From CAYPKG01 sp964411275 (GTDB lineage: Bacteria > Bacillota > Clostridia > Christensenellales > CAG-138), in assembly GCA_964411275.1 (NCBI GenBank), contig CAYPKG010000016.1:1-44528 (forward strand): DNA of 44,528 bases, in the 5' to 3' direction. Made by a program: the position numbers and the translations under genes. Under the pieces are notes generated by a model. It did not search any database, was not told the origin of the DNA, and saw nothing but the letters and a program-made list of their open reading frames with translations. Shown here one piece after another: positions 19,723-27,597 of this stretch (position 1 is the stretch's first letter; each line of letters begins with the position of its first letter).

Positions 19723-20769
19723 ATGACAAAAACCCGCAGGATGCGCATCGCAGCGCTTATTCTTACCTTGACAATCGTATTGGCATCCGCCCCCGCCGCA
19801 TTCGCCAAGCAGGCAACCGTCAACGCGGACAACGCCAACCTTTTACGGGGCACGGGGACGAAATTTTCGTCATTGCTAACACTGCCCAAAGGCGCCGTGG
19901 TGGACGTGCTGGATAAAAGCAACCCGGACTGGTACAAGGTTTCGTATGACGACACCGTGGGCTTTGTCGGCAGCAGTTTCCTCGATTATGACGCGTCCGT
20001 TGCGGCAAGCGAAGCACCCGCGGCTCAGGAAAAGCCCCCAGCAGCAGCAATCCAAGCACCCATGGCGCAGGAAAAGCCCCCAGCAGCAACGGCAAGCGAC
20101 GCACCCGCACCCGAAGCAAGCGGCAGCAAGGATCCCAACAAGAATAAGATTGCTTCCGCCAAGGCGAAAAACAAGGATACCGTTGGCTGGATCAGCGTCC
20201 CCAATACCAACATCGACTATCCGATCCTCTACGGCAGAGACTTTTATTACGCCAACCGTAACATTAACAAGAAGAATTCCCTTGAGGGCGTATACCCTTA
20301 CTATGGGTACCTCACGAAAAACGTTGTGCTGTTCGGGCACAACCTTCGCAAAAGCCGCACCGGTTTTCATGAGATGCACCACATGCAGGAGACTGCCCTT
20401 GGTAAGTCAAAATGCCAGTCAAGCGCCTGCGGCAGGTCGCTGGGCAGCAAGCATAAGGACTGGATCGAGGATAACCGCGTCTGGAACATTTCCATCTACG
20501 GGAAAACCAAATGGGAAGTGTTCGCCATGTACGAGGTCAAGGCAAACGAGCCGAAAAGCACCCTTCGCAACAACTGGTCGAGCCTCTACGCCAGCAGCGA
20601 CGCCGCCGTACAGCAATGGCTGGATAAGCAATTGAAACGCTCGGAAATAAGCTTTGGCGTGTCCGTTTCGCCCAGGGATACCCTTATGACAATCATCACC
20701 TGCGGCACCAATTACGATAGCGCCACCGCCAATTCCCGGCTGTTTGTGTTTCTCAAATGCGTTGATTAG
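19723..20769 (+). CDS. Secreted SH3b-class B-like sortase fusion (sortase 1)
   Basis: 348 residues. A signal peptide (about 1-28, ending AFA) is followed by one bacterial SH3 domain (about 29-88). An Ala/Pro linker (about 94-135) contains two copies of an AQEKPPAA unit. The sortase domain (about 150-348) has catalytic H206 (FGHNL), C327 (ITCGTNYDS) and R339 (SRL), matching the class B His-Cys-Arg layout. An insert after the His holds two cysteines (C231, C236). Sortases normally keep a membrane anchor; here the only hydrophobic helix is a cleavable-looking signal, so the enzyme may be released or held by SH3b binding to peptidoglycan. ATG 19723 follows GGAGGGAG. No LPXTG-type substrate is seen nearby. 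Confidence 0.92.
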   Translation: MTKTRRMRIAALILTLTIVLASAPAAFAKQATVNADNANLLRGTGTKFSSLLTLPKGAVVDVLDKSNPDWYKVSYDDTVGFVGSSFLDYDASVAASEAPAAQEKPPAAAIQAPMAQEKPPAATASDAPAPEASGSKDPNKNKIASAKAKNKDTVGWISVPNTNIDYPILYGRDFYYANRNINKKNSLEGVYPYYGYLTKNVVLFGHNLRKSRTGFHEMHHMQETALGKSKCQSSACGRSLGSKHKDWIEDNRVWNISIYGKTKWEVFAMYEVKANEPKSTLRNNWSSLYASSDAAVQQWLDKQLKRSEISFGVSVSPRDTLMTIITCGTNYDSATANSRLFVFLKCVD

Positions 20770-20787
20770 CGCTGGTTCAGCGTTTTT
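20770..20787 (+). terminator. Short terminator between the two sortase genes
   Basis: CGCTG (20770-20774), loop GTT, CAGCG (20778-20782), then five T. The stem is only five pairs, so termination is likely partial. Confidence 0.55.
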
Positions 20788-20856
20788 CATATAATGATGC
20801 ACCCAAAACGGGCTCCAAAGATTTTAAGATGATACCTTAAGGAGGGATCCACACAC

Positions 20857-22488
20857 ATGAAGCATACCAGAAAAACCTCTCGTATTCTCGCGCTTGCGCT
20901 GACCCTGATCATGGCGCTTGCGCTGTGCGCCCCCGCAATGGCGGCAACAACCTATTACGCCACCACCACCGGGGTTACGCCCATGTACGCCTCTGCCAGT
21001 GCGACCAGCAAGCAGCTTGGCACAATCGCTGCGGGCGCTACCGTCTCCATCACCAGCCAGTCCAGTGGCTATTACTGCATCGTGACTTCCGGCTCGGTCA
21101 GCAGCGCATACATCCTGACGTCCAGCGTGAAGGACCTTCGGACCAGCGCGATCAGCAGCAGCCCCATCAACTCCAGCAACTTGCGCAGCGGTTCTGCCTT
21201 TGGTGCTACCGATACCTCCGCCGATGGCTTTACCATCAATCCCAGAGGCACCATTCCCGGCACCACTACCGGGACGACCACTGGGACCACCACCGGCACC
21301 ACCACCGGAACAGCGGGCTATATCACCAATTGCAAGAGCAATGTGAATTTCCGTGCCTCCGCCTCCACCTCCGGCGCGCTTTTGGGCACCCTGTCCAAGA
21401 ACACGGTGGTATCCATCCTGGGCACCGAGGGCAGCTTCTACAAGCTGACCGCAAATGGCAAGACCGGCTATGTGTCCACCTCCTATGTTGCCGCCGGAAC
21501 CCCGTCTTCCGGGAGCACCGGAAGCACCGGAAGCACAAGCACCGGCTCCTCTACCGGGGAAGCGGGTTACATCACCAATTGCAACAGCTATGTCAGCTTC
21601 AGGAGCGGGGCTTCTTCCTCCTCCTCCAAGCTGAGCAACCTCAATAAAAACACCACTGTGACAATCCTCGGCACCGAGGGCAGCTACTATAAGGTGGAAG
21701 CCAATGGAAAGACCGGTTACGTCTCCAAGCAGTACGTCGCCAAAGGCACGCCGTCCTCCGGCTCTGGCAGTTCCTCCGGCACGGCTTCCGGCACCAGCGT
21801 CGCGGGTGGCAATTCCAGCCCGTCCTCTTATGTGAAGGAAAAAATGGCCGCCGCTAAGAAAACCAACAGCGACACAATCGGCTATTTCTACATTCCGGGC
21901 ACCAATGTGGATCAGCCCATCCTGTACGGCGCAAACCATTATTACGCGGACAAGAACATCAAAAAGAAATCCGACTCCAAGGGCAGCGTATACTCCTTCT
22001 ACAATGTGCTGACCCGGAACAACGTCATCACGGGCCATAACATGCGCGTGAGCGGCACCATGCTCCACGAACTGCACCACATTCAGGAAAAGTCCGTGGG
22101 CCATTCCAAGTGCCAGGCAGCCAAGTCCACCGATTGCGCACTGCACAAGCATGCAATCCCCAGCACCACGCCCAACCTGAACAACGCTTCAGACCGTATG
22201 TGGCAGGTCTCCCTGTTCGGTTACAACCAGTGGGAAGTCTGGGCCATGTATGAGGTGAAGGCCAACGAGCCTAAGAGCACGCTTTCCTACAACTACCAGC
22301 ATCTGGCCTCCTCCAGCAACTCCACCATCCAGACATGGATCGATTATCAGAAGAACCGCTCCGAGATCAAGCTGAACACCAGCGTATCGCCGGACGACAT
22401 ATTCCTGACAATCTACACCTGCGGCACGAACTATGACTCCTCTACCGCGCAGTCCCGGCTGTACTTCTTCCTGAAGGCGGTCAAATAA
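20857..22488 (+). CDS. Secreted triple-SH3b-class B-like sortase fusion (sortase 2)
   Basis: 543 residues. Signal peptide (about 1-29), then three SH3b domains (about 31-94, 152-213 and 235-296). They are separated by a TTTG-repeat linker (134-152) and Gly/Ser/Thr linkers (217-235 and 298-322). The sortase domain (about 325-543) has H394 (TGHNM), C522 (TCGTNYDSS) and R534 (SRL). The post-His insert again carries a cysteine pair (C419, C427). The sortase domain closely resembles the preceding gene, including a shared MYEVKANEPKSTL segment, so the pair arose by duplication with SH3b expansion. SH3b domains usually bind peptidoglycan. AAGGAGGG precedes the ATG. Confidence 0.93.
   Translation: MKHTRKTSRILALALTLIMALALCAPAMAATTYYATTTGVTPMYASASATSKQLGTIAAGATVSITSQSSGYYCIVTSGSVSSAYILTSSVKDLRTSAISSSPINSSNLRSGSAFGATDTSADGFTINPRGTIPGTTTGTTTGTTTGTTTGTAGYITNCKSNVNFRASASTSGALLGTLSKNTVVSILGTEGSFYKLTANGKTGYVSTSYVAAGTPSSGSTGSTGSTSTGSSTGEAGYITNCNSYVSFRSGASSSSSKLSNLNKNTTVTILGTEGSYYKVEANGKTGYVSKQYVAKGTPSSGSGSSSGTASGTSVAGGNSSPSSYVKEKMAAAKKTNSDTIGYFYIPGTNVDQPILYGANHYYADKNIKKKSDSKGSVYSFYNVLTRNNVITGHNMRVSGTMLHELHHIQEKSVGHSKCQAAKSTDCALHKHAIPSTTPNLNNASDRMWQVSLFGYNQWEVWAMYEVKANEPKSTLSYNYQHLASSSNSTIQTWIDYQKNRSEIKLNTSVSPDDIFLTIYTCGTNYDSSTAQSRLYFFLKAVK
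21256..21312 (+). repeat. In-frame 12-bp tandem repeat encoding (TTTG)n linker
   Basis: About four copies of a 12-bp unit encode Thr-Thr-Thr-Gly between SH3b domains 1 and 2 of sortase 2. The unit length keeps the frame, so copy-number change would alter linker length without disrupting the gene. Confidence 0.85.
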
Positions 22489-22517
22489 CAAGATGGAATA
22501 AGAAAAGTCAAGCAAGA

Positions 22518-22551
22518 CAGGGGCCGTAGCAGCAATAAGCTACGGCCCCTG
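22518..22551 (+). terminator. Terminator-like hairpin after sortase 2
   Basis: A perfect 13-bp stem: CAGGGGCCGTAGC (22518-22530) and GCTACGGCCCCTG (22539-22551), loop of 8. The following CTTATGG is a poor T-run, so it may act mainly as an mRNA 3' end stabiliser. Confidence 0.7.
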
Positions 22552-22625
22552 CTTATGGTAGCTCGGTGTGCTTATGAGGAAAGTCGCTTCCTGACAGTAT
22601 CCCGGCAATCCAGCGGCGGTTCAGA

Positions 22626-22868
22626 TTAATCATGTAGCAATTCATCACTGGTTACGCCAAAGAAGCAAGCGATGGCTTTTAATTCAATATCCGTTATAAA
22701 GCGGTTTCCGCTTTCGATTTTCTGAATGGCATTTTTATTTAGGTCAATCTGCACATCTTGCAGAGCGTCAGCCAATGCACGCTGAGACATCTTTTTCTCG
22801 TTACGCAATAAAGCCATTTTTTGTCCCGATATATTCAGTTTTCCATCCGCAGCTTTGTTTTTAAACAT
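22626..22868 (-). CDS. XRE-family helix-turn-helix regulator
   Basis: 80 residues, essentially a single HTH_3 DNA-binding domain (about 15-78): ISGQKMALLRNEKKMSQRA, then the recognition region NKNAIQKIESGNRF and the closing helix ELKAIACFFGVTSDELL. ATG 22868 is chosen because GGAGG lies five bases upstream. It is divergent from the 57-residue ORF at 22973, with a predicted promoter between them, so it may control that gene and itself. The adjacent DNA has lower GC than the flanks, hinting at acquired sequence. Confidence 0.88.
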   Translation of the reverse strand: MFKNKAADGKLNISGQKMALLRNEKKMSQRALADALQDVQIDLNKNAIQKIESGNRFITDIELKAIACFFGVTSDELLHD

Positions 22869-22895
22869 ATATGCCTCCAAAATGACATTCACTAC

Positions 22896-22924
22896 TTGTC
22901 AATAAAATGAGTATATGCTAAACT
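22896..22924 (+). promoter_or_regulatory. Predicted promoter for the 57-residue ORF
   Basis: -35 TTGTCA (22896-22901), 17-bp spacer, -10 TAAACT (22919-22924). It lies in the divergent region next to the XRE gene, the natural site for its operator. Confidence 0.5.
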
Positions 22925-22972
22925 GTCCACATGCATGACACGTACTGGATGTCAATTTGGAAGGAGGATATC

Positions 22973-23146
22973 ATGACAGACTATAAAACCATGTATTATG
23001 ATCTCTCCGCAAAAGTAGCGGATGCAGTAGATTTGTTGACTGAGGCTATGCAGGATGGCGAACTGAAATATATGTTGGCGCAGGATGCGCCGCAGCCCAA
23101 GCTGCTGAATACTCACAGAAAGGCTAACACAGATGAAAAAGATTAA
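22973..23146 (+). CDS. Small acidic protein, unknown function
   Basis: 57 residues beginning MTDYKTMYYDLSAKVADAVD and continuing as an acidic amphipathic helix with a polar tail. AAGGAGGATATC before the ATG is a very strong ribosome binding site. From memory, similar short proteins starting MDYKxMY are common near mobile elements in gut Clostridia; I cannot confirm homology. It sits opposite the XRE gene. An overlapping 39-codon frame (23133-23252) starts in its last codons but has no good ribosome binding site and runs into the terminator. Confidence 0.7.
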   Translation: MTDYKTMYYDLSAKVADAVDLLTEAMQDGELKYMLAQDAPQPKLLNTHRKANTDEKD

Positions 23147-23211
23147 AACCGCAGCATTCAATATGGACAATAGCACGGTGGACGCGGCATGCGAGGACGG
23201 GAAGCGCGAAT

Positions 23212-23291
23212 CCTCAAAAGACGCTAGCTGCGCAGCAGCTGCGGTTTTTTGACACGCTGCGGCCGCGAAGCAATGCTTCCCGGCCGTTTTT
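23212..23291. terminator. Tandem bidirectional terminators (repeat family copy T2)
   Basis: First hairpin: AGCTGC-GCA-GCAGCT closed by CGC with GCG and flanked by AAAA and TTTTTT (23215-23250). It shares CCTCAAAA, AGCTGCG and TTTTTTGACAC with 18438-18482. Second hairpin: CGGCCG (23260-23265) with CGGCCG (23281-23286), enclosing GAAGC with GCTTC, followed by TTTTT. They end the 57-residue ORF transcript on the plus strand and probably the hydrolase transcript on the minus strand. Confidence 0.8.
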
Positions 23292-23304
23292 GTTTGTTTT
23301 CGTC

Positions 23305-23832
23305 TTATACAATATCGATCTGGCACGCGGCCATTGCCTTGAGCGCGGTTTCGTGGCTTGCGGGCGTCACGCCGGCACAGCAGCCCCCACGCACGCAAAC
23401 CCCAAGCTCAGGCCGGATGCTTTTTATCACCATAGCGTTCGCGATCACACAGATATCCGTGCAAAGGCCAATCAATTCAACTTCATCCAAATCCTCCGGC
23501 AACGCGCGCGCCAGCTGCGCTGAGCCAAATCCGTTCTTTTCAAATCCCACAGCCCACGCCGGCATTGCGCCCGCCACATCCTCTGCCAGCGCGTGGCCCT
23601 GTGTTCCATGAATGCAATGCTTCACAGGCAGGCGGCGGCCCTCCTGTGTGCTCAAATAGTCCTCGCCGTGGGTATCCAGCGTATAGGCGATATACGAATA
23701 TTGAGGGTCCTTTGCGGCATCGCTGATCCGCGCGGCCACATAAGGCAATATCTCCAGCGCCTCAGGCGTCCCCAGGGCGCCGGACACAAAATCATTTTGC
23801 ATGTCAATAATCAACAGACCCTTTTTCTTCAT
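23305..23832 (-). CDS. Isochorismatase-fold cysteine hydrolase, nicotinamidase-like
   Basis: 175 residues. Nicotinamidases convert nicotinamide to nicotinate for NAD salvage. The family Asp-Lys-Cys triad is represented by the Asp in LLIIDMQNDF (near residue 10), a Lys in GFEKNGFGS and the Cys in GLCTDICV. A THGEDY segment and the PVKHCIHGTQG loop match the metal-binding region of nicotinamidases. ATG 23832 is chosen over an upstream in-frame start because AAAGGAA lies about eight bases before it. Nicotinamidase is favoured; another isochorismatase-like amidase is possible. Confidence 0.82.
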   Translation of the reverse strand: MKKKGLLIIDMQNDFVSGALGTPEALEILPYVAARISDAAKDPQYSYIAYTLDTHGEDYLSTQEGRRLPVKHCIHGTQGHALAEDVAGAMPAWAVGFEKNGFGSAQLARALPEDLDEVELIGLCTDICVIANAMVIKSIRPELGVCVRGGCCAGVTPASHETALKAMAACQIDIV

Positions 23833-23911
23833 AGCAATGGTTCCTTTCTCTCCCATTTTGGATGGAAACCGCCCTTCTTTCACATATTAGCAAGGAAGGG
23901 AGGTGATTTTC

Positions 23912-24079
23912 ATGTTGGACGAACAAATGCCCCAGGGTTTTCTGATGGCCCTTGGCCGGAACACCCGCGCCATGGCCCGCTTCGCATATCTTTCCGACCG
24001 GGAAAAAGAGGCAGTGATTTCCCGCGCCCGGATGGTGCGCAGCAAGCGGGAAATGGATGAACTGGTGGACCTTTTGTAA
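23912..24079 (+). CDS. 55-residue conserved-looking small protein
   Basis: The frame reads MLDEQMPQGFLMALGRN, then TRAMARFAYLSDREKEAVIS and a helix ending KREMDELVDLL. AAGGGAGGTGATTTTC before the ATG is near the ideal ribosome binding site. The pattern (PxGF...LxxN...M.RFa.LS..EK..vi.rA...SK.EM..LV..L) recalls an abundant family of 55-65-residue clostridial proteins of unknown role, recognised from memory only. The stop is three bases from the stop of the convergent DHHW gene. The product should be a soluble helical protein. Confidence 0.75.
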   Translation: MLDEQMPQGFLMALGRNTRAMARFAYLSDREKEAVISRARMVRSKREMDELVDLL

Positions 24080-24082
24080 GCC

Positions 24083-25543
24083 CTAAATCCCAAACTCCAG
24101 CTGCCCCCCCCATTCATACAGCCCCCTGGGCGTTTCCAGCATCACCCGCGCGGTGTACGCACCTGAATGAAGCGTGGGCAGCGTCAGGCTCAGCCCGCAG
24201 GGGTCCGCCTGCCCGGCAATAAGCTGCGCGGCCTCCTCCTCGAGTATGGGGAACGCCTCATAGCAAAGGGTTGTGCCTGTATGACCGGTGATGGAAACCA
24301 GAATACGGTCTGTATCAGGGGCATATCCCGCCCCTTCAAACGCGCCGATGAGCATTGTGTTGCCGTTTCTCTTGATGGCCGCGGCGCTCGCCGTCAATTC
24401 CCCAGCCACGCTACCCCTTGGCGTTGTTTCCTGTGCCGGTACGTTCGGCGCTTTCAAGAGGAGATTGGGGATGTTGCGTTCCACAAGCTCGATCACCACC
24501 GCGTCCGGCTGCTCTGTTGGAACATTCAGGTAATTATACGGAAACTCCGCGTCATACACCACCCGGCCCAGGTTGGCGCTTAAATATGGCAGCAGCGCGT
24601 CAGCAAAGGAATCCCGGAAGAAGTAAAGCATCTTCTCATTGGCTGTGCTGTTGGTGATTGTGGTCACGCTGCGGCCAGGGCGCTGGGGTTCCGTCTCATA
24701 TGCGAGCTCCTCCTGGAAAACCGGCCTTGGGTTGGCGCCCGCCACAGCGGGAAGCACGAAGTTATGCAAATCCCCGCCATAATCGTTGGCCTGTGTGAAT
24801 GTAGCGTCCTGATAGGCGTTTCCAACCCCCGGCAACACGCCTTCCATAATAGCCCGGTAGCCAATCAGCGCGCCCAGAGCGTTCCAGTGGGTATCCTCTG
24901 GATGGTATAAAAGTTCTCCCCCCGCTTTGGCTGTTGTAAGAGCGGCGGTAAAATCGATTGTGTTTACCCCTGCTGCGGTGAGCGCCGCCAGAAGCCGCTC
25001 TCTGTTGTTTTCCCCCTCGGCGGGCGTTAAATATGAGGGCATGTACTCCGGATAAACGCTGCTTTTATTGGGCGCGATGGCAAACGCAAATGCTGCGCCC
25101 TGCGTTTCACAATACTCCTGCTGCAGCCTTAGGCAAACAGCCGCCCGGCCGATGTCCCGGCCGCTTAAAAGATCGATCTTAATATAATCATTGCGGGCGT
25201 CGGCATAAAACAGCATCCCTGCCTTGCCCACGTCCACCTTTTCGTTGACGGTGTCCCCAAGCGTTTCCATTGTCAGTGTGTGAAAGGCCGTGACCATTTC
25301 CTCACGAAATCCAAAATGATCGTCAAAATAATCGTCAAATTTCCCGGGAAATAGCGAATTAAAGCCGGCTTCATCCCAAAGCGGCGGAATTCGCGCCAAC
25401 GGCCGGTTCTCTAGGTTTTTTCCGGTATAGCCAAACAGCATGCCGAGGAGCGGCAGGGCGCAAAGCCCCATACAGAACACGATGAATATCCCATACATCC
25501 GCTTCCGGGTGCCATCATTCCTCTTTTTTTGTTTCAATTTCAT
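24083..25543 (-). CDS. DHHW/AlgJ-like extracytoplasmic acetylation protein
   Basis: 486 residues. A signal-anchor helix (about 16-37) precedes an SGNH-like domain with PNKSSVYPEYMP, the DTHWN signature (the DxHW motif of AlgJ/AlgX-type proteins) and RDSFADAL, where the Ser would be the nucleophile. A C-terminal beta-rich region (about 390-486) may bind carbohydrate. Such proteins work with an MBOAT channel to O-acetylate extracellular polysaccharide; the MBOAT gene ends 8 nt upstream, so the pair is one functional unit. The target polymer is unknown; peptidoglycan, teichoic acid or an exopolysaccharide are all possible. Confidence 0.88.
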   Translation of the reverse strand: MKLKQKKRNDGTRKRMYGIFIVFCMGLCALPLLGMLFGYTGKNLENRPLARIPPLWDEAGFNSLFPGKFDDYFDDHFGFREEMVTAFHTLTMETLGDTVNEKVDVGKAGMLFYADARNDYIKIDLLSGRDIGRAAVCLRLQQEYCETQGAAFAFAIAPNKSSVYPEYMPSYLTPAEGENNRERLLAALTAAGVNTIDFTAALTTAKAGGELLYHPEDTHWNALGALIGYRAIMEGVLPGVGNAYQDATFTQANDYGGDLHNFVLPAVAGANPRPVFQEELAYETEPQRPGRSVTTITNSTANEKMLYFFRDSFADALLPYLSANLGRVVYDAEFPYNYLNVPTEQPDAVVIELVERNIPNLLLKAPNVPAQETTPRGSVAGELTASAAAIKRNGNTMLIGAFEGAGYAPDTDRILVSITGHTGTTLCYEAFPILEEEAAQLIAGQADPCGLSLTLPTLHSGAYTARVMLETPRGLYEWGGQLEFGI

Positions 25544-25551
25544 GCACCCCC

Positions 25552-26955
25552 TTAAAAGCGGAAATAGATAAACGGGTTATAGGCGGCGGTGGAGAGGTTC
25601 AGCACGCACAAGAGAAACAGCGCGGCGCACAGGACATATGGTACCGCCTGGACAATCCCCCTTCGCTGGCAAAGCCCGTCCATCCACCGGGTGCCAAGCG
25701 GCAAGCATGCAACCACGGATGCTGCCAGCACCGCCACGAGAATAGGGGGGGTCAGCATGCTCAACGTCGCCACCTGGGTGGAGGAGAACGTCCAGCCCGT
25801 GGCCATCATGGAAAGCACGCCCATGGCCTTTTCAAGTGTTTCCGCCCTGAACAGCACAAACCCCACCGTCACCACCAGCAATGTATACAGATGGGACAGA
25901 GGCTTCCACCATTTTCCCGGCTTCAAAACCCCGTAGCTTTCCAGCATGAGAAACCCGCCGTGAAACAATCCCCATAGCACGAAATTCCAGCTGGCCCCAT
26001 GCCACAGCCCGGTCAGGAAAAACACGATGATTTTGTTGACGCCCGTGCGCCATTTTCCTTTGCGGTTGCCCCCTAAGGGGATATACACATACTCCCGAAA
26101 CCAGCTGGACAGGGAGATATGCCAGCGCCGCCAGAAATCCTGCAGGGTGGCGGCCACATAGGGATAGTTGAAATTTTCCCTGAAATCAAAGCCGAATATC
26201 TTGCCCAGGCCAAGCGCCATGTCGGAATACCCGGAAAAATCGAAATAGATCTGAAACAGATAGGCAATGGCCCCCAGCCACGCGATAGGCGCGTTCATCT
26301 GCCCCACGTCGAGGGCATACACCGCGTCCGCCGCCATGGCGAGCACGTTGGAGAGCAACGCCTTTTTCCCAAGCCCCACCGCGAAACGGCGCAATCCCTG
26401 GGCCGTCTTTTCAAAGGACATGCTCCGGTCTTTTATCTGCTCCGCTACATCGTGATACTTGACGATGGGGCCGGCGATTAGCTGAGGGAACAGGCTGATG
26501 TATAGCAGAATATTTAGAAAGTTCTTGTTCGCCTTTGTCACGTCACGGTACACGTCCAGCCCATAGCTCATGGCCTGAAACGTGAAAAACGACACGCCGA
26601 TGGGCAGCGGAATGCCTGTCAGCGGGATTGCGGTGCCCAACAGCCCGTTGACAGAGCCGATCAGGAAATCGGTGTATTTGAATACGATCAGCGAGCCGAT
26701 GTTCCACACAATTAGCGCCCACAGCGCGGGCTTGCGGTGCTTTTTCCCCGGGGAAAGCGAAAGCGCCAGGGCATAGTTTATAAATGTGGTCAACAGCATC
26801 AGCAGCACATAGACCGGCTCACCCCAAGCGTAAAACAATACGCTAAACAGGGTGAGCAGGGCGTTGCGTATGGGAATGCTTTTATAAAACACCAGGTTTA
26901 GTAAAAACACCAATACAAAAAACAGAAATAAAAACGTGGGCGAGCTAAATACCAC
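25552..26955 (-). CDS. MBOAT-family acyltransferase (AlgI/DltB/PatA-like)
   Basis: 467 residues, polytopic membrane protein with about ten to twelve helices. The catalytic His is in FLTGLWHGASWNFVLWG, and FDFSGYSDMALGLGKIFGF and FWRRWHISLSSWFREYVYIPLGGN are AlgI hallmarks. It moves acyl groups across the membrane for polymer O-acetylation or D-alanylation. The neighbour is a DHHW protein rather than DltA/DltC, so O-acetylation is favoured. The start is GTG at 26955, eight bases after GGAGG. It follows the lipoprotein gene by 21 nt in the same operon. Confidence 0.94.
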   Translation of the reverse strand: MVFSSPTFLFLFFVLVFLLNLVFYKSIPIRNALLTLFSVLFYAWGEPVYVLLMLLTTFINYALALSLSPGKKHRKPALWALIVWNIGSLIVFKYTDFLIGSVNGLLGTAIPLTGIPLPIGVSFFTFQAMSYGLDVYRDVTKANKNFLNILLYISLFPQLIAGPIVKYHDVAEQIKDRSMSFEKTAQGLRRFAVGLGKKALLSNVLAMAADAVYALDVGQMNAPIAWLGAIAYLFQIYFDFSGYSDMALGLGKIFGFDFRENFNYPYVAATLQDFWRRWHISLSSWFREYVYIPLGGNRKGKWRTGVNKIIVFFLTGLWHGASWNFVLWGLFHGGFLMLESYGVLKPGKWWKPLSHLYTLLVVTVGFVLFRAETLEKAMGVLSMMATGWTFSSTQVATLSMLTPPILVAVLAASVVACLPLGTRWMDGLCQRRGIVQAVPYVLCAALFLLCVLNLSTAAYNPFIYFRF

Positions 26956-26976
26956 CCCTATGCCCTCCTATAAACT

Positions 26977-27570
26977 CTAATAGCTGGGAGAGTAAATGTA
27001 AATGGCTGTGATGACGTCCTCCGCAAGCTCAAACTGAATGCGCTCCGACTGGATGTCCGCCATGTCGTTTGTGATGGAATAGGTGAGATACCCGTCGTCG
27101 AAATAATCTTCGCCATAGGCCGCAATGGCGTCCTCCCTGGTATCCCCCACCTTGATGCCACGCAGGGTTTCAACCCCTCCGCCTGTTAAAGTAAACATCT
27201 CGATGATGTCCTTGCCGTCCACTGGCACGGTGGACACGGTCACGGCATCATAGGCGTATGTTTTGTCCTGCCCGTCATACACGCAGCTGACCATTTCCGA
27301 AAAGCTATAATCCTCCCCCAGCGCAGCGATCACCGGGGCGCTGTCGTCCCTAAGATAGTAGGTCACGCCGTCGATCATAAGCCCCAAATCCTTTTCGCCA
27401 AATGCTGCAGCCTCCTGCGCGGCGGGTTCCGCCACGGAGGGTTCAGCAGGCTCCACCACTTCCGCCGTGGGCTGTGCGGTGGATACCGGCGCATCTGTGC
27501 TTTCCCCTGGGGCGCAGGCGGCCAACACCAGTGTAAGCGCCACCGCAATGGACAGAATAGACTTCTTCAT
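26977..27570 (-). CDS. Lipoprotein of unknown function
   Basis: 197 residues. The lipobox LAAC places the lipidated Cys at residue 19. A Pro/Ala/Glu linker (about 20-56) leads to a small globular domain (about 57-197) with GEDYSFSEMVSCVYDGQDKTYAYD and a repeat-like GIKVGDTREDAIAAYGEDYF, reminiscent of paired beta-alpha units in SmpA/BLIP-type domains. It lies 27 nt after the M15 peptidase gene and 21 nt before the MBOAT gene, so it belongs to the envelope operon. It may be a surface binding or inhibitory lipoprotein; that is inference. Confidence 0.82.
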   Translation of the reverse strand: MKKSILSIAVALTLVLAACAPGESTDAPVSTAQPTAEVVEPAEPSVAEPAAQEAAAFGEKDLGLMIDGVTYYLRDDSAPVIAALGEDYSFSEMVSCVYDGQDKTYAYDAVTVSTVPVDGKDIIEMFTLTGGGVETLRGIKVGDTREDAIAAYGEDYFDDGYLTYSITNDMADIQSERIQFELAEDVITAIYIYSPSY

Positions 27571-27597
27571 ACCCTTTCTTCCTCCCTATATCCCGTG

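Noticed and set aside
21256..21312. Short tandem units that could suggest a CRISPR or satellite array
   Set aside because: Units are 12 bp, contiguous, in frame and encode a Thr/Gly linker; there are no spacers.
20824..22152. 442-codon Gly/Ala-rich open frame antisense to sortase 2
   Set aside because: It arises from the biased Thr/Ser/Gly codons of the sense gene; the sense strand has a signal peptide, SH3b domains and catalytic residues.
23133..23252. 39-codon frame overlapping the 57-residue ORF
   Set aside because: It has only a weak ribosome binding site, and its last codons are formed by the terminator hairpin; probably not a gene.
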